Assembly (NCBI GenBank): GCA_049840795.1
Contig: JASGJK010000044.1
Location: 62,001 to 126,000 of the forward strand
Direction: 5' to 3'
Origin: UPXZ01 sp049840795
GTDB lineage: Bacteria > Bacteroidota > Bacteroidia > Bacteroidales > Paludibacteraceae
Length of the DNA: 64,000 bases
Position numbers and translations under genes: made by a program. Below, piece by piece: positions 43,501-52,837 of this stretch. The notes under the pieces are model-generated. The model searched no databases, had not been told where the DNA came from, and saw only the letters and a list, made by a program, of their open reading frames with translations. Positions within the stretch are counted from its first letter, which is position 1; each line of letters opens with the position of its first letter.

Positions 43501-46155
43501 ATATTGAGGTACTCCCCATCTTGTATCTACCGTGATACTTGGTATGTTTAAGTCCCATCCTTCGCCCAGCCATCCGCTACCACCATCGCTGTTATACTGA
43601 ATGGTTAAATCAGGGTTCATACCGTTTCGTGCCGGCGGCACTTCTATTTTATAGCTTAAGTTGGCGCTACCGTTGTTATTCGCCGTAGGAGGGGATATCA
43701 GTTGTATGCCTGATGCCGGGTCAGCTGCTTTTATGTCGTTCATCATAGTCGGCGTAAATCCTTGCGTTTCCGGCGATTCGGGCGTTTTAATCACTCCATT
43801 GATCATATCGGTAAAGTGAGTAGTTTTAGAAACCACCATACAGAGCTGCTTGTCCACACTGTCTCTATCTAACGCCACCCAATGCTTGGTATCGTTATCA
43901 AAATAATACGTTTTCACATCATTTTCGGTGTAGCCGCTCGGTATTTTGGTACGGTCATATTTGATTGCAACCGTTGTGCCTTCTTTGAAGTGCTCTCCGT
44001 GTGGCAGGAAACGTAACCCGTTACTTACACCTGTGACATTTATCATCCCATAGTCCATAGCGGGTACATCCACATCACGCAGATTCATCACCGATAGCTT
44101 TTTATCCGATAGCAGTGAACTGTCGCTAACATTCAGCGTAGCATTGGCAATCGTTAACGTGTCCGTTTTTCCTCTTTCAAAGGTTTTATATGTTTTGTTA
44201 AATGATGGTACGAAAGTATACTCAACATCCGACTTTACGTTTTTATTAAATAATATGATTATCCGCAAAGCATCCTAATTGAAAAATAAGATTATTTACG
44301 GTTGATTTTTATTAAAAATAATTTGTTTAATTAACTGATATTCATTATATTTACAGTCTAAATCAATAGAATGTGAATATACTCGAATTCATTCAAAAAT
44401 TTCCAGATGAGGACGCTTGTCGGTTAAAAATAAAAGAACAAAGAGACCAAATCGGTGTAATTTGTCATAAATGTAATTGTAAAGAGCACTTTTGGCTTGA
44501 AAACAAGCAATGTTATGAATGTAAACATTGTCATTCTCGTCAAACACTAAGATCAGGCACTGTTATGCAAAACTCTAAGTTACCTTTTCGATATTGGTTT
44601 GTTACCATGCATTTGCTCACGAGTACCAAAAAATCATTCTCAACAGAAGAATTACGTCGTCAATTAGGACATAAGCGTTATCAACCTATTTGGGAAATGG
44701 TCAACAAAATTCGTGATATTATGGGTAAACGCGACAATGAATATCAACTTACAGGTCAAATGGAACTTGATGACGCTTACTTTTCTACTGAAATACCTCA
44801 AGAACAAAAGGATCAGCCTTTGAAAAGAGGCCGTGGAAGTCAAAGCAAAACCAAAGTGTTGGTTATGGCTGAAAGTGAATTCGTCGATAAGCCCAAGAAA
44901 GGCCGGAAACCAAAACGGGTTAATTACATTAAAATGCAAGTTATCAGCGATTTGAAATCAAATACAATTACAAGTATTGTCAAAGAACAAGTTGATAAGT
45001 CTGCTGAATTAGTCACTGACGATTCAACATCATATACTAAATTGATTGAACATGTCAATTCCCACGTTGCTAAAGTTATTGAACCTGATATGATACCAGT
45101 TATACTACCTTGGGTTCATATTGCAATCAGCAACGCTAAACGATTGTTTGTAAATGTTCATCATAATATTAAAACCAAATACTTAGAATATTATCTCAAT
45201 GAGTTCTGTTATAAATTCAATAGAAGATATTTTGGAGAAAGAATATTCGACAGACTGCTTATGACTGCTGTTTCTTATACTCCAGATTTCAAATCTAAAA
45301 TTTACAATAGGACACTTTGCGGATAATCATATTAAATAATATATGCTCGGTATGGGTTTTTCCTTCTGACACGGCAGTTAGCGTAACCGTATTATTCTTT
45401 ATATCTGTAACTACCGATTCGAATATTCCGTCCTTTACTTCAATCTCTTTCCCATCAAGCAGTATTTGCGTATTTTTATTCAGGATAAAACCCTGAATGT
45501 AGGCTTGGTTATCATACGTGGTATTTCCGGTATTGACCACACAAAGACTTTCATTCCGAGAACTCACTTCTAAGGAGAGATTTTCTATTTTATATCCATA
45601 TGCCGCCCCTTCCGGAACACTAAATTGAATGCGGTTAAACCCTCTTTTCAGCCAACGAGGATTAATCTCTACCTTTTGCAGGGATGCAGCATCTGTTTTT
45701 TTTATCAGGTAGCCACCCATTGCCGGATAATCATTTATACTGTAAGTTACGTTACTTTTGTCTTCCACTCCGGTCAGCGTGTAACACAGTATTACCTTAT
45801 CGTCTGATGATAAGTCCCGGTCTAATGATACGGTAAAAATATTATCTGCCGGATTATCGCTTGTGTTGTTACCCTGAACTCCGATAACTCCTACCGATTG
45901 CAGAGCCAGATAGGCACGGTACTCCTGATTACGGGTTATGCCGGGAGTCATTTTATTAGGCAACTTAACCCAACGTGATGTTGATTGGGGTTGCAGAGGT
46001 TGTGTATGCGCCTTTGGGCTATGCGCAGATAAAGAGGAATTTATTTTATCTTCACTCTTACGTGAAGTGCTCTTTTGAGAAATGAGCGATAAGAAAAGTA
46101 AAGATACGAAGACTAAAAGCGCGAAGCTGTATATTTTATTGTTTGCTGATTTCAT
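34578..46155 (-). CDS. Giant SpvB/Tc-toxin-like RHS-repeat protein with peptidase-like tip, split by IS1595 and frame-broken
   Basis: About 3,497 codons without the IS1595 insertion (44255-45330 plus one 10-bp duplication). The N-terminus at 46155 has a signal-like helix (IYSFALLVFVSLLFLSLIS), then beta-rich domains. From 44268 down come the SpvB domain (GGSGWLGEGWDLNIPSITVD), FG-GAP/VCBS-like repeats (DINGDGLPDLIEKD and DMNGDGLPDLVSTDN), the TcB-like middle, many YD repeats and the RHS core end (FYHPDHLGSSSLITG, YYGARYYDPKTSVWISVDPL). The 240-residue tip has His in GHTFLVV and Cys in NNCTTKSCDAV, the order of permuted papain-like/NlpC peptidases, and a Ser/Gly-rich tail. Frame breaks lie near 42750, 42190, 41640 and 41350; the last 2,238 codons are open. 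By family it is a secreted cell-targeting toxin. Confidence 0.8.
44255..45330 (+). mobile_element. IS1595-family insertion sequence inside the RHS gene
   Basis: 1,076 bp with terminal inverted repeats ATGATTATCCGCAAAGcaTCCT / ATGATTATCCGCAAAGtgTCCT (two mismatches in 22). One transposase gene fills it, in the opposite orientation to the RHS gene. Near-perfect ends, an intact transposase and a clean target duplication indicate a recent insertion. On the minus strand the left end supplies an ATG (44268) that opens directly into the remaining RHS frame. Confidence 0.9.
44373..45326 (+). CDS. IS1595-family transposase (ISXO2-like DDE domain)
   Basis: 317 residues, intact, starting at GTG. The N-terminal zinc-ribbon has CHKCNCKEHFWLENKQCYEC and CKHCHSRQTL, followed by SGTVMQNSKLPFRYWFVTMH. 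The ISXO2-like catalytic domain has the first Asp in GQMELDDAYF, the second in VTDDSTSYTKL and the Asn/His region WVHIAISNAKRLFVNVHH. The stop lies within the right inverted repeat. The gene is probably functional. Confidence 0.9.
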   Translation: MNILEFIQKFPDEDACRLKIKEQRDQIGVICHKCNCKEHFWLENKQCYECKHCHSRQTLRSGTVMQNSKLPFRYWFVTMHLLTSTKKSFSTEELRRQLGHKRYQPIWEMVNKIRDIMGKRDNEYQLTGQMELDDAYFSTEIPQEQKDQPLKRGRGSQSKTKVLVMAESEFVDKPKKGRKPKRVNYIKMQVISDLKSNTITSIVKEQVDKSAELVTDDSTSYTKLIEHVNSHVAKVIEPDMIPVILPWVHIAISNAKRLFVNVHHNIKTKYLEYYLNEFCYKFNRRYFGERIFDRLLMTAVSYTPDFKSKIYNRTLCG

Positions 46156-46243
46156 AAGTTTATAATCTTTTTCCCGTTTCCCCCATAAAAGGAAAAACCG
46201 AGCCGGTTATTAATCTGTATTTCTCTATAGATTCAAAAAAAAA

Positions 46244-49200
46244 TTATTTATCGGAAAGCACTTTGGCGCTATATTGATAAGATGCCGACATCACTTTTAC
46301 CACATAAAATCCCGGATGAGGTAATTTTATATCTGTAAACTGTTCTGTCATGCTACCAAGATAATCGTTTTTATATACAATGCGTCCCGCAATATCCGTT
46401 ACCAAAACAGTATAGGGCTTGCCCTCATATAAATAAACTTTAACCGTTACATGGCTTAAATCTTTAATGTCCCTGTAGTATACATGAGCGTAATTACTAT
46501 GTTCCGGCTCATCTTCAACATTATCCTGCGACTGTCTTTTTACAGTTTGCGGACTTGTTTGTTTATATCCGAAAGTAAACAAGTCTTTGCCATTGCCATC
46601 TTTATCCCAAATAACATTGTTAAATATGAGTTTGGAACGAATAGAGTCTATTTCGCTCACTTTATATTCATCTACTTCAGTAGTGAAATTCCCGGTTCCT
46701 GTACGGTCGATAATTAGATATACATGCTCTTTGTCTGCAGAAAAAACCGTTGCTCTGTGAGTGTAATAAGATAATTCCACTTTGTTACCTGTATTTAGAA
46801 AAACCTCCGTATCTGAGATTATTTATGATAAATTCTCCGGGTGTTTCAATTGAGATTCCTCCATAGTAGTTTGATTTCATATCAACGCCTTTGGTTATCA
46901 AACATTCGGATTCTTTTATTCTTTTACCGTCAATTCTCAGGTAAACTAAGTTGCCTGTTTTCTCTATTTCAATCTTTTGACCTACAGCAACCGTATTAAA
47001 ACAGGTATCCGACTCAAAACCACGCTCTATTTTATACAGTTGCCCATTCTTTTTTATCCTGTAACCATAATCGTTGCTGTTTTCTGTCAGTGATGCATTT
47101 CGGGTACCAAATTTAACCGTAAATATTCCCACAGTATCCGTCAGTATCCAGCCGAAATAACCGTCTTTCCCTTGTAAAGGATTCTTAGTAACGGCATAAG
47201 CTGAAGTTGATGAAGAGGGCTTATATAAGATTATTTTATAATCAGCTTCAGCTATTTCGAAATTAGATGTAGATTGCCAGCTTAAAACTTGAGGCTCATT
47301 GTTATTATGCTGCTTAATATTCGTTTTTAACAGCCACTGCCTCTCTATAATTCCATAATTTCCGGTTCCTGTTCCGGAAATACTTAACAATCCATTATTA
47401 TCACCAAGCATCACATAATCTCCATCATTAAAAAGATTAGCCGGCTCATTGCCCACTACAAGTAGTTTATTCCGGTTAGACATATTATAGAAGTCTCCAT
47501 CATCATAAGAATCATTACTCTTTATGCTGCTAATATAAGGAACTTCTTCATAAGCTGTGGTTGAAGTGGTTTGATATAAACCCAAAGCATCCTGACGAGT
47601 ATAACCTATTATACGATTATTAAAGGGTATATTGTCTTCATCGGTATAATCCCACATTACTTGACCACTTGGAGCGATATAGGTTGTATCTAAACTTATA
47701 CCATATTTTAAAGACAGGTATGTTTGGAAGATCTGATTTTCTTTCGGAGTCAGTATCTTATCAAAAACTAATAATTCAGGGGTATAACCTTCATATTTTT
47801 GAGGCGTATTTAATCTGCTCTCGAAATCCGAAACATTATTCACATTGTTGTTGTCAAAATCTCCACCCAGTGAAATTACGGATTTTTGTTCTTCGCCCCA
47901 CAATGAATTTGCCGGCTTGTTAGCTTTGTAGTATGTGGCTATCCGTAATGATTGCTCTTTGAATTTATCTTCGGTTTCTTCATTAGCCAATTCGGGTTGA
48001 AACAATAGATTTTTAACTAATCCGTTACCGTAAAGTAAATTGCCTTTTCCGCTTTCTTCATTTTCTGTTACATTACTTTTTGTGAAAACAATACTTTCGG
48101 CTTGCCTGCCATTGAGAGCAAATACAAAATTGTCGGTTTCCGGCATATTTTGTTCATCAGGTCCCCAAACACCCATAATAGTTGTTTGTGCCAAATTACT
48201 TTTATTATTGAGTATTTCTTTGCTAATATCATCCAATGAGATATGGAGAGCGGGATTAAAATTATATGTTTTTAAGTTATTTTTGGATACAAAAAATTCT
48301 TCACCATAAGCGGCACCACGTGAATCGTATTTACGAAGTTTAACGTTGTTTCCTGAGAAATCCTGCCAATCATAATATCCATTTTGAACATCTTTTGATA
48401 TTGGTGTGGTCTTAAACCATATTGCAGGAAACGTATAACTCACTTTATTATTAGTGTCATTTACATCTCCCATTGTGTAGAACCCATTTGGAATCCCTAT
48501 AACAGGGATGTCGGGATTAGAACTGGAAAAGGAGTTTCCTGTCGAAAAAATGATTTCATCAGCCGGCGATGCATCGCTTGGGGTATTGTCCACAACGCCG
48601 GGAGTTCCGGCTCAGTAAAGTGTGTATATAACTGAAACGGATTGACAAGCGCTGTTATCCATTCCAAATTATTGGGTACGGCAACTCCATCTGAAGTAAA
48701 AACAGCTGTTTTACGTTGGAGACATACGCAAGCGTTCCCGGCAATATTATCCGCATTTTCTGCACTCAAACGATTTGGCTTTGTTTTACTAGAAGTGCCA
48801 TCGTAATAAATACTGTCTTTGGTTATTCCGGTATTATCACGGATATATACCGCTTCTCCTGAATTGCTTAATAATATCTTCCGGTGATAGAGTATTTGTT
48901 TATTTTGACCGGAAAACAAACCCGCATACAATTGATCTAATGTGAAATTGCTGTTATTATACTGATAAGCAATTATCAAAAATGATTTTGGCGGCATTGC
49001 CGAACCTGAAGGAAAATTATAGATTTCCGTACTGCCCCCGCCACGCAACGCCCAGCCTGTTAGATTTATGGTATCAATACCGGCATTATATAATTCTACA
49101 AACTCGCCATTGCTATACGCCACTCCGGTTGCTATCTGTTCATTTAGAGGAGTATCATACATAATTTTATTTATCAGTATGAAATCTTTGGCAGATGTAT

Positions 49201-49294
49201 AGACGGGATATAGAACAAATACTGCCATTAGCAGAAATGTAATTCTTAGACATCCGGTACAGAAGATGGATAAGTGATTAAGTGATTTTTTCAT
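46244..49294 (-). CDS. Large T9SS-secreted protein with lamin-tail domain, two frameshifts
   Basis: About 1,016 codons, 88 bases upstream of the RHS gene on the same strand, so probably cotranscribed. It starts at 49294 after AAAGGAAGAA (a purine-rich ribosome site) with a long signal peptide (ITFLLMAVFVLYPVYTSA). The lamin-tail domain has NGEFVELYNAGIDTINLTGW and FPSGSAMPPKSFLIIAYQY. The middle contains the Bacteroidetes surface-protein region LSLKYGISLDTTYIAPSGQV and NNRIIGYTRQDALGLYQ. The end is a type A sorting domain (VLVTDIAGRIVYKN, HPGFYVVKVM, SAKVLSDK). Frame breaks near 48600 and 46785 are probably errors. It would be placed on the cell surface by T9SS; a role with the RHS toxin is an inference from linkage. 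Confidence 0.75.
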
Positions 49295-49627
49295 TTCTTC
49301 CTTTTTAATAGTTTATGATTAGTTTGTAAGGTAAGTACATAATAATTATTATTGATATGTTTTTCACCACATAGTACACATAGTTTTTATCCCGCAAATC
49401 GGGACGGGATTCAGCAACCTAAAAAGTATCCTAAGATACTTTTACTATGTGAACGAAGTGTTTTTTAAGATTGTTTTACCATGTGTTCTACTGTGTTTGA
49501 AATATATCATTAATTGTTTCTAATTACTTATAATTGGGTTTTATCAGATTTATCAGACTATAAATACTCGTCAGGATATCTAAAATCATCCGATGAGTGT
49601 ATTTTGTAAGTTCACAAATTACAGTGT
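49295..49627. other. Intergenic stretch upstream of the T9SS/RHS unit
   Basis: No gene. It contains a small perfect hairpin (AAAAGTATC / GATACTTTT, 49422-49443) and repeated CACATAG/CATGTG-type words (ACCACATAGTACACATAG near 49370, ACTATGTGAAC near 49444, ACCATGTGTTCTACTGTG near 49478). The promoter of the unit at 49294 should lie here, but no good TAnnTTTG box was identified. Confidence 0.4.
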
Positions 49628-49719
49628 TGCTAATGATGCATTAACCTCGCTGTTAATAGTGTATTAGCACTACTGCTAATAGCGCATTAGCACTACGGCT
49701 AATACACTATTAACAATAG
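49628..49719. repeat. Four 23-bp tandem palindromic repeats
   Basis: Units 49628-49650, 49651-49673, 49674-49696 and 49697-49719 share the pattern (T/G)GYTAATA...ATTARC.. and each is itself palindromic (GCTAAT...ATTAGC). Units 2 and 4 also pair with each other perfectly over 17 bp (GTTAATAGTGTATTAGC at 49652-49668 with 49698-49714), giving nested alternative hairpins. The array starts 9 bases after the stop of the gene at 49729. Confidence 0.85.
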
Positions 49720-49728
49720 CAGTTGTTT

Positions 49729-50450
49729 TTAGCTGATAACTACGGGAAAATCTAAAGTAACCGACCGGGGCTGATTCAATAATTTATTGCCTCTGGTAAA
49801 CTGCGTAGTTACGCTTAGTTCATACTCTCCGGCAGTAAGCGTGGCAGGCACCAATATCAATAATCGGGAGGGTTCGTTAAGTACAATATCGCCCGATGCC
49901 AGCTTGGTAAGAGCCTGCGTGGCTGTGTTGAGAAATGCTACGCCGCAATTGGGATTATCGCCGGCAATTTTCAGATACGACCCTTTCAGCTCGGCATTGC
50001 GTCCGGGGGTAAGCGTGCCGTCGGCAGCGCCGGTGGTGCTGTCCGTGAGGCTGAGGATTTCTATGGGGTCAGCTTGCCCGCACAAGTATTGCCACGGGTG
50101 GTTTTCAGCCACGGCGGTGCGCAAATCTAATCCCTGATTGATGGCAATATACACGGGGTTGGTTTCAGATTTCCACGTTTTATCATAAAACGCCCCTTTA
50201 ACGATGGGGCGCATATAGACCAGCCCTGTATTTACGTTGTAGCCGGAGAGCACCATATCGGCTGCTTTGCGGTTAAAACGGGTAATGATGTCAATTGCCG
50301 TTTCGCGCTTTATTTCCATCCCTTCGTTCTGGAGTTCGTCCACGATGTGGGCAAGCGTTATGCTCCCTTTGCTTTGCACCAGGCAGTGTAGTCATTAGGG
50401 GTTTCGGTAAGCAGGTTCTTTTTTAACCAAGCATTCAGTGTCTTTTTCAT
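49729..50450 (-). CDS. HU-like DNA-binding / DUF4469-type protein, one frameshift
   Basis: About 240 codons starting at 50450 (MKKTLNAWLKKNLLTETPND). A frame break near 50375 separates the first 25-30 codons from the rest. The N-terminal half resembles the HU-like domain found in Bacteroidetes (ITLAHIVDELQNEGMEIKRE, ETAIDIITRFNRKAADMVL). The C-terminal half resembles DUF4469, an Ig-like domain (SYLKIAGDNPNCGVAFLNT and the end SVTLDFPVVIS). Related proteins are common in Bacteroidales without a known function. Here it lies upstream of the T9SS/RHS unit, separated from it by the palindromic array. Confidence 0.65.
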
Positions 50451-50512
50451 TATTGTATTGTTTTTTAGGTAAATAAATTATATTAACTGTGGTTTATAAT
50501 TATTGCTTAAAG

Positions 50513-50588
50513 AGGGGAAACTTATTTTTCAATTGCCTTTTAAAAATTTCCAGTAGATTTCTCCCACACGCATCCTTGCGTGCGGGAG
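50513..50588. repeat. Intergenic repeat similar to 34227-34303
   Basis: 76 bases similar to the sequence after the candidate immunity gene at 34326. Shared blocks are GGGAAA.CTTATTTTTC.ATTGC, TTCCAG and the GC-rich end GCGTGCGGGAG. Within it CACGCA / TGCGTG form a small hairpin around TCCT. It lies 23 bases after the stop of the membrane protein gene at 50612, the same position relative to a small membrane protein gene as the other copy. Confidence 0.6.
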
Positions 50589-50611
50589 CAGAGGTCCCTA
50601 CAAGTTATTGT

Positions 50612-51096
50612 TTATTCCGTATTTTGCCTAATTTTTGATTCCAGCATTCTACTTATTAAAAAACAGGTACTGCCAACTACGAATAACGCAACAATAAACC
50701 AAGTATTTGAAGTCAGAAGAGTGGAATTATCCAATAAAGCTATCAAATAGACGGGCAGCATAACTGCGGCTATCTTTGCTATAACTTTTAGAATACCGGA
50801 GAAAAAAGTCTTTTTGCATTCAACCATTCCACTGAGCTTTCGGGTTCTGACTTCTTAGAATCTTCTCCTAAAATTGCTTTCTTCTGACTGTAAAATTTCT
50901 TTGACAGACCATATCCGGCATAGCCTAATCCAATTGCCCAAACAGGTATAAAATATTGTGCTATAAATCTATTATCGTAATTGTAAAACAGTTCATTGTA
51001 TCCAAACTTTATTAATGCTATTAAAAACATTATTATCAGCGAGGATAAACCAAATACAATCCCAAACTTAATGCTGTTATATTTAATACTTTTCAT
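50612..51096 (-). CDS. Small membrane protein, probably one gene with a frameshift
   Basis: Two overlapping frames: 50788-51096 (102 codons) with helices FGIVFGLSSLIIMFLIALI and FIPVWAIGLGYAGYGLS, and 50612-50827 (71 codons) with VIAKIAAVMLPVYLIALL and WFIVALFVVGSTCFLISRML. Joined by one indel near 50810 they make a four-helix protein of about 160 residues. Two separate two-helix proteins with overlapping genes are also possible. No family is recognised. Given the error rate elsewhere, a single gene is more likely. Confidence 0.5.
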
Positions 51097-51261
51097 TCTA
51101 TAAATTATTTGAATTAGATATGATTATTTGAAAGATTAGTTTTTTTAACAATCGTAGCTTCAAATCCCCTCGTATGTTTGCAGACATACTCCGAGGGGAT
51201 GAAATCATCATCATCTTTGAAAATTTCAATTATTCATTGTAGGCTGTCAAAGTGTAAATAA

Positions 51262-51962
51262 TTATCGTCCATTAAGCCAAGCTGCAAATGAACCAACTGC
51301 TGACGCTCCTATTGCTACGTATGGGTTTAGACCAGAGGCTATTCCTGCTTGCCAAAACCAGATGCAGTCTGCTGCAATAATTTGTTGATTCCTTACACTG
51401 ATACCTTGAGGTGAATCATCAATAGGAGGTTCTAATTCTTGTGTCCAATAAACATATGAAGATTCAATTATGTCAATCATATCAAATAATTTCTGTTTTT
51501 CTTCATCGGATAAAGAATTGTCTGAAATTATCTCTGATTTAATCTGAGCTAACGACTTACTCCCACTATTTGCAACTACTGAATTTAAAGTTTCTTCTAA
51601 AACAGTACTTTCTTTACTTGACATTTGCTCCTGAATTAACTCAGGTGTAAGCACTATATACTTTTCCCTTGTAATCACTTGTAGAGCTTGTTCGTAAGCC
51701 TCTTCACCTGCTTGCGCAAGAATACCTTCGTTTGTAATCGCTACTGCTTGTTGTAATAAATCAGAAGAACTTGCTTTTATTTTTGACCTATCTGTATTCG
51801 GTGATATCCTAGACTTTTAAAAATCATAGAAAGTCCCTCATTGTGAAGTTCCCCAACTTTGTTATTTACAGGAGTAAATGACTTATTTTCAAGTTCATTT
51901 TGATTATTATGACATGCAATAAACACAAATGCTATCGCAAATATAAACATTTTTGTTTTCAT
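51262..51962 (-). CDS. Putative lipoprotein of unknown function, one frameshift
   Basis: About 233 codons. The N-terminus is a lipoprotein signal (MKTKMFIFAIAFVFIACHNN) with the lipid-modified cysteine in FIAC. A frame break near 51800 follows GLSMIFKSLG. The second part is helical and polar (EEAYEQALQVITREKYIVLT, SDNSLSDEEKQKLFDMIDII) and ends in a Gly/Ala-rich hydrophobic segment (NPYVAIGASAVGSFAAWLNG). I do not recognise the family. The glycine-rich hydrophobic end resembles small secreted peptides or membrane-inserting segments, but this is not evidence of a function. Confidence 0.6.
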
Positions 51963-52268
51963 AATATAAAATTTAAGAAGTTAGTTTTTACTTATTAATT
52001 TGAGCCTTATTTCTGCGTTTAACCTCCTTTCTGTTGGAAATAAAGTAAATAAATTTGGTTATTGATAATTAATAATTAACTTTTTCTTCCCAAGCCTCCG
52101 CCTGCCTGCTCCCGTTTGCGGAAACACGGCGGGCGATAAGCCGGAAATTTGCACAAAAGTTATAAAACAAATCTGCCTGCTTGTTTTTTAGGAGGCATTT
52201 TGCTTTAATCGTAATCAAAGAACAGATAAATACGTTTTTAATAATGCCGGACAGCGAGGTATAACATG
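51963..52268. other. Intergenic stretch
   Basis: No gene seen. Near 52091-52145 is a GC-rich patch with CCGCCTGCCTGC, similar in wording to the CCTGCC repeats in repeat B and in the RHS coding sequence, and able to fold on itself weakly. The remainder is AT-rich. Confidence 0.35.
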
Positions 52269-52640
52269 TTAAATTTCAAAGTCGCCGGTAAATGTCTCAT
52301 TGTTTTCAGTAATTATATCTATGGTATATTCTCCTGCAGGCAGTGCACTGATATTGATATAAGCGTTTTGAGTATCGGATACCTGGCAGGTTTGCGTAAT
52401 AGCACCACCGACACCCGAAATATGCACAGTAACCGCGCCCTGATAGTTTTGTGCCGAAAGGGCTATTTCGTCCACAAACAATACGCCGCTGAAACTTACC
52501 GGATAAAGCTCCGGCGCACGAGAAGGACCGGAAGCTGATCTTTTATTAAATTGAATTTCTTTATTATCCGTAGCTTTCAACGGACTGATGAACATCCCTA
52601 ATATACATACAAGTAAAATAGTTCTAATTATTTCTTTCAT
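52269..52640 (-). CDS. DUF3244 family secreted protein
   Basis: 123 residues, intact. It has a signal peptide (ILLVCILGMFISPLKA), a basic linker (QFNKRSASGPSRAPELYPVS) and an Ig-like beta-sandwich with NISALPAGEYTIDIITENNE, the usual DUF3244 ending. The family is found in Bacteroidales, often next to TPR-HTH regulators, as here. The function is unknown. Confidence 0.75.
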   Translation of the reverse strand: MKEIIRTILLVCILGMFISPLKATDNKEIQFNKRSASGPSRAPELYPVSFSGVLFVDEIALSAQNYQGAVTVHISGVGGAITQTCQVSDTQNAYINISALPAGEYTIDIITENNETFTGDFEI

Positions 52641-52837
52641 TTGTTTACAAATTAATAGTTAAAGGTTTTATTTTAATAAAGAATGTGAATAATTTACAAA
52701 TGCTAAATTATAGCAAACAAAAAACTCCCACAAGTATTTTGGGGGAGCTGACTAAAAGTAGCGGATAAAATAGGGTTATACTACTGTTTATTAGGTATTT
52801 AAAAAATGAAAGTAGCGGTGCTCGTTTGTCTGTTTTT

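Larger units (their letters stand above)
44245..45340. repeat. Target-site duplication of IS1595
   Basis: ATTAAATAAT occurs immediately outside both ends of the element (44245-44254 and 45331-45340). IS1595-family elements usually duplicate 8 bp; here 10 bp match, of which two may be chance. Removing the element and one copy joins the RHS reading frame as HILFN-KNVKSD without any frame change. Confidence 0.88.

Noticed and set aside
49628..49719. Four regular 23-bp repeats, as in a small CRISPR array
   Set aside because: The units are directly contiguous with no spacers and no cas genes are present.
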